DNA of 8,080 nt from Dysgonamonadaceae bacterium (GCA_031261015.1 JAISKG010000036.1:1-8080), one strand, 5' to 3'; shown: positions 1 through 5,970, counted from the first letter of the stretch. A program made the numbers and translations. Notes: a model not told the origin generated them from the letters alone.

Positions 1-287
1 CTTGGAGTACAAATAAAACGCTTTGTAAAAATATTGCTATTCAATCTGGTGTTACTTTGACTATAACAGCCACTACATTTTCATCAAATTACACAATAAC
101 CATTAAAAACGGTGGAAAATTAATTTTGTCGGGAGGTACTATTGATGATGGATATGTTATTGCTCAAAGCGGTAGCGAACTGACTATATCTAATAACGGA
201 AAAATATTATTAGGAAATTATGATAACCTTGATGTACAATTAGGAGCAGTATTTAATCTAAATTATGGAGAAGTTTCGTTGAAATAA
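1..287 (+). CDS. C-terminal part of a repetitive beta-rich surface protein (5' end outside window)
   Basis: The reading frame is open from base 3 without a start and ends at the TAA at 285-287, so this is the last ~94 residues of a longer protein. An in-frame TTG at 57 lies inside continuous coding sequence and is not the start. The visible part is made of degenerate repeats of about 20 residues, each with a Gly-rich turn followed by alternating hydrophobic residues: SGVTLTI, NGGKLILSGGTI, SGSELTISNNGKILL, GAVFNLNYGEVSL. This pattern suits a right-handed beta-helix or similar solenoid, as in many secreted or surface proteins of Bacteroidales. The start of the visible part (WSTNKTLCKNI) resembles the lead-in to such repeats in those proteins. 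No T9SS sorting domain follows the repeats, so export signals must lie upstream. Any catalytic domain would be off the left edge. The general class is fairly sure; the function is unknown. Confidence 0.75.
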   Translation, partial: WSTNKTLCKNIAIQSGVTLTITATTFSSNYTITIKNGGKLILSGGTIDDGYVIAQSGSELTISNNGKILLGNYDNLDVQLGAVFNLNYGEVSLK

Positions 288-394
288 TAAAAGAAATGGT
301 AAAGGGCGATCGCACAACGGAACAGTTTAGCGTCAGCGGAACAGTGCGGTGCAATCAACAAAACAAGAAAGGAAAATTAATCAAATAAATACTA
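288..394. other. Intergenic spacer with short direct repeat and GC-richer island
   Basis: The spacer separates the surface protein from the lipoprotein-like ORF. It is AT-rich at both ends but has a GC-richer core at about 304-352. The core holds the palindrome GCGATCGC (306-313), the 9-bp repeat CGGAACAGT twice (318-326 and 337-345), and a CGCAC/GTGCG inverted pair (311-315 and 344-348). I see no clear promoter, no U-tract terminator and no convincing reading frame. Confidence 0.5.
318..345. repeat. 9-bp direct repeat, two copies 19 bp apart
   Basis: CGGAACAGT occurs at 318-326 and again at 337-345, so the start-to-start distance is 19 bp, close to two helical turns. The copies lie within a GC-richer island of an otherwise AT-rich spacer. 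They could be a protein-binding site, part of a dispersed chromosomal repeat, or chance. Confidence 0.5.
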
Positions 395-619
395 ATGAGA
401 AAAATTTGCATTTTTATAGGAATTATAGGCACATTTTTTTCCTGCGGCCAAAATTTGACCGAAAAGGGAAAGACATTATGCAAGTCGCTGGATATTGACA
501 AAAATGTCGCAGTAGAAATTAAAACAGAATCGAAATCTGTCATTGAACAACTACGGTTTTCAAACAGCTTTTTCTACCACCTCATCCAAAAGCTCGATCA
601 AATCCAACGAAAATGCTAA
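395..619 (+). CDS. Small lipoprotein-like ORF, possibly a truncated remnant
   Basis: This 74-codon ORF starts at ATG 395, after an A-rich stretch containing AAGAAAGGAAAA. Residues 1-17 form a lipoprotein signal: Lys/Arg at positions 2-3, a hydrophobic core (ICIFIGIIGTFF), then Ser-Cys-Gly, so Cys17 would be the lipidated residue. Residues 18-52 are polar, with many Lys and Glu. The last ~20 codons (560-619) are antisense to the 3' end of the oxidoreductase, which suggests the native C-terminus was lost and the frame simply reads on until a chance stop. I do not recognise a family. It could be an intact small lipoprotein, but a degraded 5' fragment of a longer lipoprotein gene is at least as likely. 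Confidence 0.45.
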   Translation: MRKICIFIGIIGTFFSCGQNLTEKGKTLCKSLDIDKNVAVEIKTESKSVIEQLRFSNSFFYHLIQKLDQIQRKC

Positions 620-1525
620 CGACATCGCCGCACTTTCCTTTTCTCCTCGATCGAGGCAAGCCATCACTTCCGCCGCCTCGTAATTATATCCATTTCCATA
701 TAATTCGACGTGAATTTCACGCTCTTCATCATACTCTTTACGAATCATCAACTTCGTAGGAATGTGAAACATCCGGCACAAATGCAGGCTACCTGTTTCG
801 CCGAAAATTTTGGCTTCCGTATCCAAATGGACGGCAAAGGAAGAAGTCAGCACACTGATTTCATTTCCTGCGTGTTTCAGCAAGATTGCAGTTGTGAGAT
901 CGGTTCCGGTCGGCGCAACGACAGAAGTTACCTGTACCGAAACAGGCTTACCAAACAGATACAAAGCCAGAAAAAGCGGATAAATTCCAATGTCGGGAAC
1001 GGAGCCTCCGCCCAAGGCCGGATTAAACAGGCGACTCTCCGGATCGAACGGCACTCTGAACCCGAAATCGGCTTCGAGCAATTGCGGTTTTCCTATCGCA
1101 CCTTGTTCGATTTGTTGTTTCAGTTCCTGCATGCAAGGCAGAAAACGGCTCCATAAAGCTTCCATCAGAAACACGTTTTTTTCTTTTGCTTTGGCAATCA
1201 TCTGCAACACTTGCTCCCGGTTAGAAGCAAAGGGTTTTTCGCACAACACCGCTTTTCCGGCTTCCAAAGCCAGCATGGTGTGTTCAAAATGTAAGTTGTT
1301 GGTTGTGGCAATATAAACAATATCGACCAAAGGATCGGCCAACATTTCTTCGTAGGAACCATAGGCCTTTTCAAATCCTTGCGCTTGGCGGAATGTTTCT
1401 GCTTTTTCTATTGAGCGAGAGGCAACTGCGTAACAAATCGCTTCCGGAAGTATCTTTAAGCCTTCAGCGAATTTCTCAGCGATTTTGGCGGCTCCGAGGA
1501 TGCCCCATCTGTATTGTTTTTTCAT
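560..1525 (-). CDS. Gfo/Idh/MocA-family NAD(P)-dependent oxidoreductase
   Basis: This 321-residue protein is the usual length for a family that oxidises or reduces sugars and related alcohols with NAD(P). The N-terminal Rossmann fold opens with WGILGAAKIAEKF (residues 7-19, the GxxGxxxxA dinucleotide loop). The family motif CEKPFA follows, with the conserved Lys97. The C-terminal alpha/beta domain (from ~125) contains GGGSVPDIGIY, which places Asp178 and Tyr182 where dimeric dihydrodiol dehydrogenase has its catalytic Asp and Tyr. The sequence is closest in feel to the dihydrodiol dehydrogenase/glucose-fructose oxidoreductase-like branch (MEALWSRFLP, ADFGF, RLFNPALGGG). The substrate cannot be read from the sequence. 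No export signal is present, so it is cytoplasmic. It is transcribed alone and leftward from a promoter at 1546-1553. Its 3' end overlaps the lipoprotein-like ORF on the other strand by 60 bp. Confidence 0.92.
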   Translation of the reverse strand: MKKQYRWGILGAAKIAEKFAEGLKILPEAICYAVASRSIEKAETFRQAQGFEKAYGSYEEMLADPLVDIVYIATTNNLHFEHTMLALEAGKAVLCEKPFASNREQVLQMIAKAKEKNVFLMEALWSRFLPCMQELKQQIEQGAIGKPQLLEADFGFRVPFDPESRLFNPALGGGSVPDIGIYPLFLALYLFGKPVSVQVTSVVAPTGTDLTTAILLKHAGNEISVLTSSFAVHLDTEAKIFGETGSLHLCRMFHIPTKLMIRKEYDEEREIHVELYGNGYNYEAAEVMACLDRGEKESAAMSLAFSLDLIELLDEVVEKAV

Positions 1526-1545
1526 GGGTAGTATTTTTTGATTAG

Positions 1546-1553
1546 CAAAGATA
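1546..1553 (-). promoter_or_regulatory. -7 promoter element for the oxidoreductase gene
   Basis: The minus strand reads TATCTTTG, an exact match to the Bacteroidota TAnnTTTG element. It ends about 20 bp before the ATG at 1525, giving a short leader. No clear TTTG-type -33 element is seen about 18-20 bp upstream. Confidence 0.6.
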
Positions 1554-1622
1554 GTGATTATTGTTTGAGAATGAAATTTTAAAATTTCCTTTCCGTTTTT
1601 TCTCTTTTCAAAATAATTATTT

Positions 1623-1630
1623 TAACTTTG
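1623..1630 (+). promoter_or_regulatory. -7 promoter element for the toxin-antitoxin pair
   Basis: TAACTTTG matches the Bacteroidota TAnnTTTG consensus and lies 21 bp before the ATG at 1652. Transcription would start near 1635, leaving a leader of about 15 nt. This rules out the in-frame TTG at 1628, which lies inside the promoter element, as the antitoxin start. No convincing -33 box is visible. The element is divergent from the oxidoreductase promoter, about 70 bp away. Confidence 0.65.
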
Positions 1631-1651
1631 CATCGTAAAAAACCAAAAATT

Positions 1652-1813
1652 ATGAATACAAGAGAATTACAAAAAGAAGCAAATAGTCATATCGCAAAAA
1701 GAAAATTATCAAATGAATTTTGGAAAGTCATAGAAAATCTAAGACGACCTACACCTAACTATACATTTAACCGAGAAGAATGTTATGACCGAAAAGTATT
1801 TCATCGACAGTAA
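1652..1813 (+). CDS. Putative short antitoxin partner of the PIN-domain toxin
   Basis: This 53-residue, strongly charged protein starts at ATG 1652, just downstream of a TAnnTTTG promoter. Its identity rests mainly on position: it precedes and overlaps the PIN-domain gene by 29 bp in the +1 frame, the usual antitoxin-first order. Residues 1-30 look helical and Lys/Glu-rich. The C-terminal part (YTFNREECYDR, residues 36-46) resembles the REE-Y-R tail seen in many VapB-type antitoxins, which wraps the toxin. No AbrB, ribbon-helix-helix, Phd or helix-turn-helix DNA-binding domain fits in the remaining length. It may be a natural mini-antitoxin or one that has lost its N-terminal DNA-binding part. 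The gene is AT-rich, like the toxin gene. Confidence 0.6.
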   Translation: MNTRELQKEANSHIAKRKLSNEFWKVIENLRRPTPNYTFNREECYDRKVFHRQ

Positions 1814-2207
1814 TGTGTGGCTTTATATGCTGCAAGAAGAAGACACTAACAAATATCTTATAGCCAAACAATTTATCAATGACAAAATTTCTAAGAGACA
1901 ACTTGTTATTTCTTGGCAAGTTATCAATGAAGTAACTTGTAATTTGATAAGATATAAATTTCCCGAAAAGCAGATAGCTGTTATTATCGAATGGATCTGT
2001 AAAATTGCTTATATAGAAAATTTTACAGAAGAATTATTAATACAAGCCTCTGCTTTTCGGGAAAAATTCCCCTTTTCGTTTTGGGATAGTTTAATTGTTT
2101 CTGCTGCATTAACCTCTCACTGTAAATATCTTATCAGTGAAGATATGCAAAACGGACAAAAAATAGATGGCATGACAATTGAGAATATTTTTGTTGCCCT
2201 TTCTTAA
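1785..2207 (+). CDS. PIN-domain toxin, VapC-like ribonuclease
   Basis: This 140-residue single-domain protein has the typical VapC length. PIN-domain toxins are Mg/Mn-dependent endoribonucleases that cut tRNA, rRNA or mRNA when the antitoxin is degraded. The acidic active-site set is present in the expected order: Asp8 in YFIDSNVWLY, Glu49 in VINEV, Asp101 in FWDSLIVSAA and Asp120 in LISEDM. The FWDSLIVSAAL and YLISEDMQNG blocks are characteristic. The ATG at 1785 follows a purine-rich GAGAAGAA (1773-1780) that can act as a ribosome binding site, and it overlaps the antitoxin end by 29 bp, so translational coupling is likely. Its stop codon overlaps that of the converging amylase gene (4 bp shared). 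It looks intact. The RNA target cannot be predicted. Confidence 0.88.
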   Translation: MTEKYFIDSNVWLYMLQEEDTNKYLIAKQFINDKISKRQLVISWQVINEVTCNLIRYKFPEKQIAVIIEWICKIAYIENFTEELLIQASAFREKFPFSFWDSLIVSAALTSHCKYLISEDMQNGQKIDGMTIENIFVALS

Positions 2208-4777
2208 TAAACCGTTACTTTACTTCCCTCAACAATATAAATCCCCTTCTCCAATCCCGAAACCGATTGCGTGCCGATCGAAACCATCACGTCCCGCACA
2301 ATCCGCCCGTCAATCGAAGCGATCCTGATTCGTTTATTTACATCCGAACGAATATAAATAACCCCATTCTGTGTATAAATCCACATCTGCGAAGGATTAA
2401 TGTCATTCCTGTTCGTCGCGCCGGGAACAATGACATGATCCAAACCGCCGGCCTTATAATAACCGCCGTTCACTACATCCCAACCTACGCTCGCCGGAGC
2501 TTGCCTGTTCCCGTCATTAAACAATACTTTCCATCCATTGATCGTGCCGGTAAAGTTGTATTTGTAAACGCCGCTGCCCAGGCTTGTCATCGCATCGCCG
2601 GGCCAGGATTTTGTAACCATCTGTACGCCATTCGATTCATAATAGATATAGGTGTTGATACTATTTCCCCAATCGGAAGCTTTTTCAAAGAAAATCGCTT
2701 GTTCGCCGATAGCAAGAGTAGGATCAGTAGGTTTCGGATTGACTGTACCGGAATCGTCTGTTAAAGCTTCTTCTTTGCCGTCGTAGCTGCCTTGCGAAAT
2801 GGTAACAGGTGAAGTTGCGTACAAATATTTCCCGTCGGTTCCGATTTTACCCGGAGCGGGCGTTTTGGAAGTTGATAAAACATACACGCGCAGGTTGCCT
2901 TTGCCCGAAAGTGAAACCGACAGCGAACCGTTGGTCACATTTTTCTTGTCGCCGGTGATTACGTCAGTGTATTCTCCATTGGGAATGTTGCTGAACGTCG
3001 CACCACCCGAAATCGTCACTAAAGCGTAACTATCTACTGTAGAGTTAGTATAACGGCGTTTGAAAGCCAGTCCGCCCGAAACATTGTCGGTCGAATATTG
3101 TCCTTTGCGTAAAGCCGGAACCGACATCCGGATTTTGTTCAGACGTTGAATGTGCTGCGCCAAGGGGTGCTTCAGCGTGACGGCCATATTACCCGTCGCA
3201 TTGCTGTATTGCGCAAAATCAGCAACATTCGCGCTTCCGGTAATGTAACCGCCGTAGTAAGCGCGACCCGAATCTATTAATTTGAGGTTGGGTCCTTCAT
3301 CAATCTTTTTGCCTTTTTTAAATTCAATTTCACTGCCGTAATACAAGCAAGGAATGCCGCGGAAAGTAAACATTAAACTAAGATTCTCAGCCCAAACATC
3401 TTGCGGTTGATTGAAACGTTGACTTTCGGGCGCGCCGTCGGGTGCATAATCGTGAGAATCTACATAAACTACATTATAGGTAGCATCGTTGTAAGCCCAA
3501 TCGCCGCCGGTAGCTACACCAAAAGCTTCGCCTGCTGTCCGAAAATTCCAGTGCATCGGAAAATCAATCACGTTCAAGCCCGAATTTTTAGAATAATCCG
3601 GTGTATGATAATCGTTTCCGCTCAATTTATGATTCGAAGAAGAAGGTTGGCCGCTCGTACTGCTGTTGTCATTATAATTATCAATACACGATTTTTGATT
3701 TGTCAAAGTTTGAGCCGCCTGATTGAAATTCGATTCAAAAATAGCAATGTTTTTATAGGGAGTTGCATCATTACTCCACGCGTAAGTTTTGGAATCTTTC
3801 CACGTATAAAACGGCGTGGAAATGGCCGGAATGCCGCGGTTCCATATCTCGCGGACGCGCGTGCAGATCTCGGCAAACAGGAAAAAGTTATTCTTGCCTT
3901 TCGCTTTGGCCGCGTTCAAAAAAGCATCGTTAAACACCTTATTAAATACTAAACGCGAAATATGACGGCCGGTATCAATCCGGAAACCGTCCACTCCCAT
4001 ATTGATAAATTGCGTATAAGCATCGACCAGATAATTATACGTATCCGGATTTTCGGTATTCAAGTCCACGCAATCGCCGGCAATCTGCGCCCATTGCGCC
4101 GTAATATCATCCCAGTTGAAATTGCCGAAATGATGCCAATAATTGTTGGTATCATGATTCACATTGTCGGTATTTTTCATCAAAGCCAAGCGCGTACCGT
4201 ATTGCTGTGAAGACTGTTGGCTGTCGTAATTGGCCGGCAATTTGCTTTGCGGATGCCGTTTCATGCAATTGATCGACGACAAATCTCCTTCCTTCGTAAA
4301 CATAGGACAAAGTGCGTTTTCTCCGAAATTTCCGTTGTGATTCAATACAATATCCAAAATCAATTTCATTCCTTTCGCATGAACGGCATCGATCAACGTT
4401 TGGAAACTCACATCCTGCGAAAGATAACGTTGATCCACTTTCTTGAAATTCATTGCATGGTAGCCGTGATAATCGTAACCGCTGGCGTTTTCTACGACCG
4501 GAGTAATCCATATTGCCGTAAAACCCAAGGCCTTAATATAATCCAATTTGGCAATCAATCCTTTGAAATCGCCACGCCAAGCCGGATCGCCGGGATTATT
4601 TCCATCCCAGCAATGCACATTATTCGACGGATCGCCATCGTAAAAACGAGTTGTGATCACAAAATAAATCGTTTCATCGCGAAAATCACTCCGGCCGCCG
4701 ATAAAAGCATCAGCATAAGTCGGAAGAGTCAAAATAAAGGAAAATAGGAGTACGAAGAATACTTTCAGTGTTTTCAT
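2204..4777 (-). CDS. Secreted GH13 alpha-amylase with CBM26-like module and C-terminal sorting-like domain
   Basis: This 857-residue extracellular starch-degrading enzyme is numbered here from ATG 4777. Residues 1-24 are a signal peptide (MKTLKVFFVLLFSF core, cut near TYADA). There is no lipobox Cys, unlike SusG-type surface amylases. The GH13 barrel (about 35-555) carries all the conserved regions: DIVLNHN (His147), GFRID with Arg266 and the nucleophile Asp268, FAEI with the acid/base Glu303, and VDSHD with His442 and Asp443. A beta-sandwich C-domain (~565-636) and a Pro/Thr linker follow. Residues ~694-784 look like CBM26 (IYYE, KSWPGDAM, KVLFNDGNRQ). Residues ~795-857 resemble a T9SS sorting domain (IRIASIDGRIV, LEKGIYIVEG). 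An upstream in-frame ATG at 4810 would add 11 residues but lies only 8 bp from the promoter's -7 element. The gene is monocistronic with no sus neighbours. Confidence 0.93.
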   Translation of the reverse strand: MKTLKVFFVLLFSFILTLPTYADAFIGGRSDFRDETIYFVITTRFYDGDPSNNVHCWDGNNPGDPAWRGDFKGLIAKLDYIKALGFTAIWITPVVENASGYDYHGYHAMNFKKVDQRYLSQDVSFQTLIDAVHAKGMKLILDIVLNHNGNFGENALCPMFTKEGDLSSINCMKRHPQSKLPANYDSQQSSQQYGTRLALMKNTDNVNHDTNNYWHHFGNFNWDDITAQWAQIAGDCVDLNTENPDTYNYLVDAYTQFINMGVDGFRIDTGRHISRLVFNKVFNDAFLNAAKAKGKNNFFLFAEICTRVREIWNRGIPAISTPFYTWKDSKTYAWSNDATPYKNIAIFESNFNQAAQTLTNQKSCIDNYNDNSSTSGQPSSSNHKLSGNDYHTPDYSKNSGLNVIDFPMHWNFRTAGEAFGVATGGDWAYNDATYNVVYVDSHDYAPDGAPESQRFNQPQDVWAENLSLMFTFRGIPCLYYGSEIEFKKGKKIDEGPNLKLIDSGRAYYGGYITGSANVADFAQYSNATGNMAVTLKHPLAQHIQRLNKIRMSVPALRKGQYSTDNVSGGLAFKRRYTNSTVDSYALVTISGGATFSNIPNGEYTDVITGDKKNVTNGSLSVSLSGKGNLRVYVLSTSKTPAPGKIGTDGKYLYATSPVTISQGSYDGKEEALTDDSGTVNPKPTDPTLAIGEQAIFFEKASDWGNSINTYIYYESNGVQMVTKSWPGDAMTSLGSGVYKYNFTGTINGWKVLFNDGNRQAPASVGWDVVNGGYYKAGGLDHVIVPGATNRNDINPSQMWIYTQNGVIYIRSDVNKRIRIASIDGRIVRDVMVSIGTQSVSGLEKGIYIVEGSKVTVY

Positions 4778-4817
4778 GTTTTTCAGTATTTTTGATAAAT
4801 TGTGTTTCATGTTTGTT

Positions 4818-4825
4818 CAAAGTTA
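4818..4825 (-). promoter_or_regulatory. -7 promoter element for the amylase gene
   Basis: The minus strand reads TAACTTTG, matching TAnnTTTG. Transcription would begin about 4-5 nt beyond it, near 4813. This makes an ATG start at 4810 nearly leaderless and favours the ATG at 4777, which gives a leader of about 35 nt and a normal signal peptide. No clear -33 box is seen. Confidence 0.6.
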
Positions 4826-4928
4826 CCGATTAAAAATATTGTTTTTGTTCTGTGAAATTGAATATATAACTCAACCTTTTGTTGAAATCTATTTAATTAA
4901 TTGATAAAAAACGATATAACAATTATGT

Positions 4929-4957
4929 TTCATTCAAAATTTATAAATCCGAATGAA
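4929..4957. repeat. Nested inverted repeat in the divergent promoter region
   Basis: TTCATTC (4929-4935) and GAATGAA (4951-4957) are perfect 7-bp inverted arms. The 15 bp between them contain the perfect 10-bp palindrome ATTTATAAAT (4939-4948). The element lies about 100 bp from both start codons, so it could serve as an operator for either gene. No U-tract follows, so it is not an obvious terminator. Confidence 0.4.
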
Positions 4958-5030
4958 TAATTTCTACTCATTTGGCGTTTCTTTTTCTTGCTCATTTTCT
5001 CCTTTTTTGTGCAATTTTACCCCAAATTGG

Positions 5031-5060
5031 TTTGTTTTTGCCCAAAATACATTACTTTTG
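5031..5060 (+). promoter_or_regulatory. Promoter of the etfBA-acyl-CoA dehydrogenase operon
   Basis: A -33 box TTTG (5031-5034) and a -7 box TACTTTTG (5053-5060, fits TAnnTTTG) are separated by 18 bp, close to the Bacteroidota sigma factor preference. Transcription would start near 5065, leaving a leader of about 33 nt before the ATG at 5098. The palindrome CCAAATTGG (5022-5030) directly abuts the -33 box. This is the best-formed promoter in the window. Confidence 0.7.
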
Positions 5061-5097
5061 TAGCCTCATTTTAATTTAACTCTTAGAAAAAACGAAC

Positions 5098-5970
5098 ATG
5101 AGTCTAAAAATTATTGTACTGGCAAAGCAAGTGCCGGATACGCGGAATGTCGGGAAAGATGCAATGAAAGCCGACGGAACGGTAAACCGCGCCGCTTTGC
5201 CCGCTATCTTCAATCCGGAAGACTTAAATGCCCTGGAACAAGCTTTACGCTTGAAAGATCAATACCCCGGTTCGACCGTCACGTTGCTGACAATGGGTCC
5301 TCCGCGCGCGGCCGACATCATTCGTGAAGGATTATTCAGAGGTTCCGACGGCGGTTATCTGCTTACCGACCGCGCTTTTGCAGGAGCCGACACGCTGGCG
5401 ACGAGTTACGCGATCAGTATGGCAATTAAAAAAATCGGCGCGTTTGACGTGATCGTTTGCGGTCGTCAGGCGATCGACGGCGACACGGCGCAAGTAGGCC
5501 CGCAAGTCGCTGAAAAACTGGGCATTCCTCAAATTACGTATGCCGAAGAAATTCAATCGGTGGAAAACGGTAAAATCACGGTGAAACGCCGCTTGGAACG
5601 TGGTGTGGAAATCGTAGAAGGCGCTCTGCCTATGTTGGTTACCGTTAACGGATCGGCTCCCGAATGCCGTCCACGTAATGCCCGGTTGATTCAACAATAC
5701 AAACACGCAAAAACGCCTTCGGAAAAACAGGCCGAAGACAACGATTATCTGAATTTGTGCGATTCCCGCCCGTATTTAAATCTGGGCGAATGGAGCGTGG
5801 CCGACGTCAATGCCGACGTGGCGCAATGCGGACTTTCCGGTTCACCGACCAAAGTGAAGAAAATCGAAAGCGTTGTTTTTCAAGCGAAAGAGAGTAAAAC
5901 CTTGGATTCTTCCGATGTACAAATTGAAGAATTGATGGTAGAATTAATTGCTAATCACACAATCGGATAA
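5098..5970 (+). CDS. etfB: Electron transfer flavoprotein beta subunit (EtfB/FixA family)
   Basis: This 290-residue protein forms a heterodimer with EtfA in the cytoplasm, carrying electrons between acyl-CoA dehydrogenase and other redox partners. The N-terminus IIVLAKQVPDT and NPEDLNALEQALRLK (residues 39-53) are typical of the family. The ETF-beta signature CGRQAIDGDTAQVGP (121-135) is intact; in this family it shapes the pocket for AMP or, in electron-bifurcating ETFs, for a second FAD. The ECRPRNARL block (189-197) is also conserved. Its length is somewhat above the ~250-260 residues of mitochondrial-type EtfB, with a longer C-terminal arm. It starts at ATG 5098, 37 bp after a good promoter, and its TAA overlaps the next ATG by one base, so translation is coupled to etfA. 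Whether it bifurcates electrons cannot be settled from the sequence alone. Confidence 0.95.
   Translation: MSLKIIVLAKQVPDTRNVGKDAMKADGTVNRAALPAIFNPEDLNALEQALRLKDQYPGSTVTLLTMGPPRAADIIREGLFRGSDGGYLLTDRAFAGADTLATSYAISMAIKKIGAFDVIVCGRQAIDGDTAQVGPQVAEKLGIPQITYAEEIQSVENGKITVKRRLERGVEIVEGALPMLVTVNGSAPECRPRNARLIQQYKHAKTPSEKQAEDNDYLNLCDSRPYLNLGEWSVADVNADVAQCGLSGSPTKVKKIESVVFQAKESKTLDSSDVQIEELMVELIANHTIG

Larger units (their letters stand above)
4811..5097. other. AT-rich divergent intergenic region between amylase and etfB
   Basis: These 287 bp contain no supported gene. They hold the amylase promoter at the left (4818-4825, minus) and the etfB promoter at the right (5031-5060, plus). Between them are three small inverted repeats: TCAAC/GTTGA at 4871-4885, TTCATTC/GAATGAA enclosing a 10-bp palindrome at 4929-4957, and CCAAATTGG at 5022-5030. 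These could be operators, but short palindromes arise easily in such AT-rich DNA. Confidence 0.6.

Noticed and set aside
57..59. TTG at 57 as start of a 76-residue protein
   Set aside because: The same frame is open to the window edge and the repeat pattern continues upstream, so this is internal.
355..543. 62-residue minus-strand ORF with a hydrophobic C-terminus
   Set aside because: It is antisense to the lipoprotein-like ORF, with no promoter or family resemblance; its hydrophobicity mirrors the AT-rich signal-peptide region.
710..1545. Plus-strand ORFs across the oxidoreductase gene
   Set aside because: They are antisense shadows with no recognisable motifs, opposite a gene with intact family motifs.
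1628..1651. TTG-initiated extension of the antitoxin ORF
   Set aside because: The TTG lies inside the TAACTTTG promoter element, upstream of the expected transcript start; the ATG at 1652 is preferred.
2267..4747. Several plus-strand ORFs (and a minus-strand ORF at 4152-4511) across the amylase gene
   Set aside because: They are shadow frames of a well-supported GH13 gene, with skewed composition (Ile/Arg-rich) and no domain.
4871..4885. TCAAC/GTTGA hairpin as a terminator
   Set aside because: The stem is only 5 bp, AT-rich and without a U-tract, and it lies upstream of both divergent genes, where no terminator is needed.
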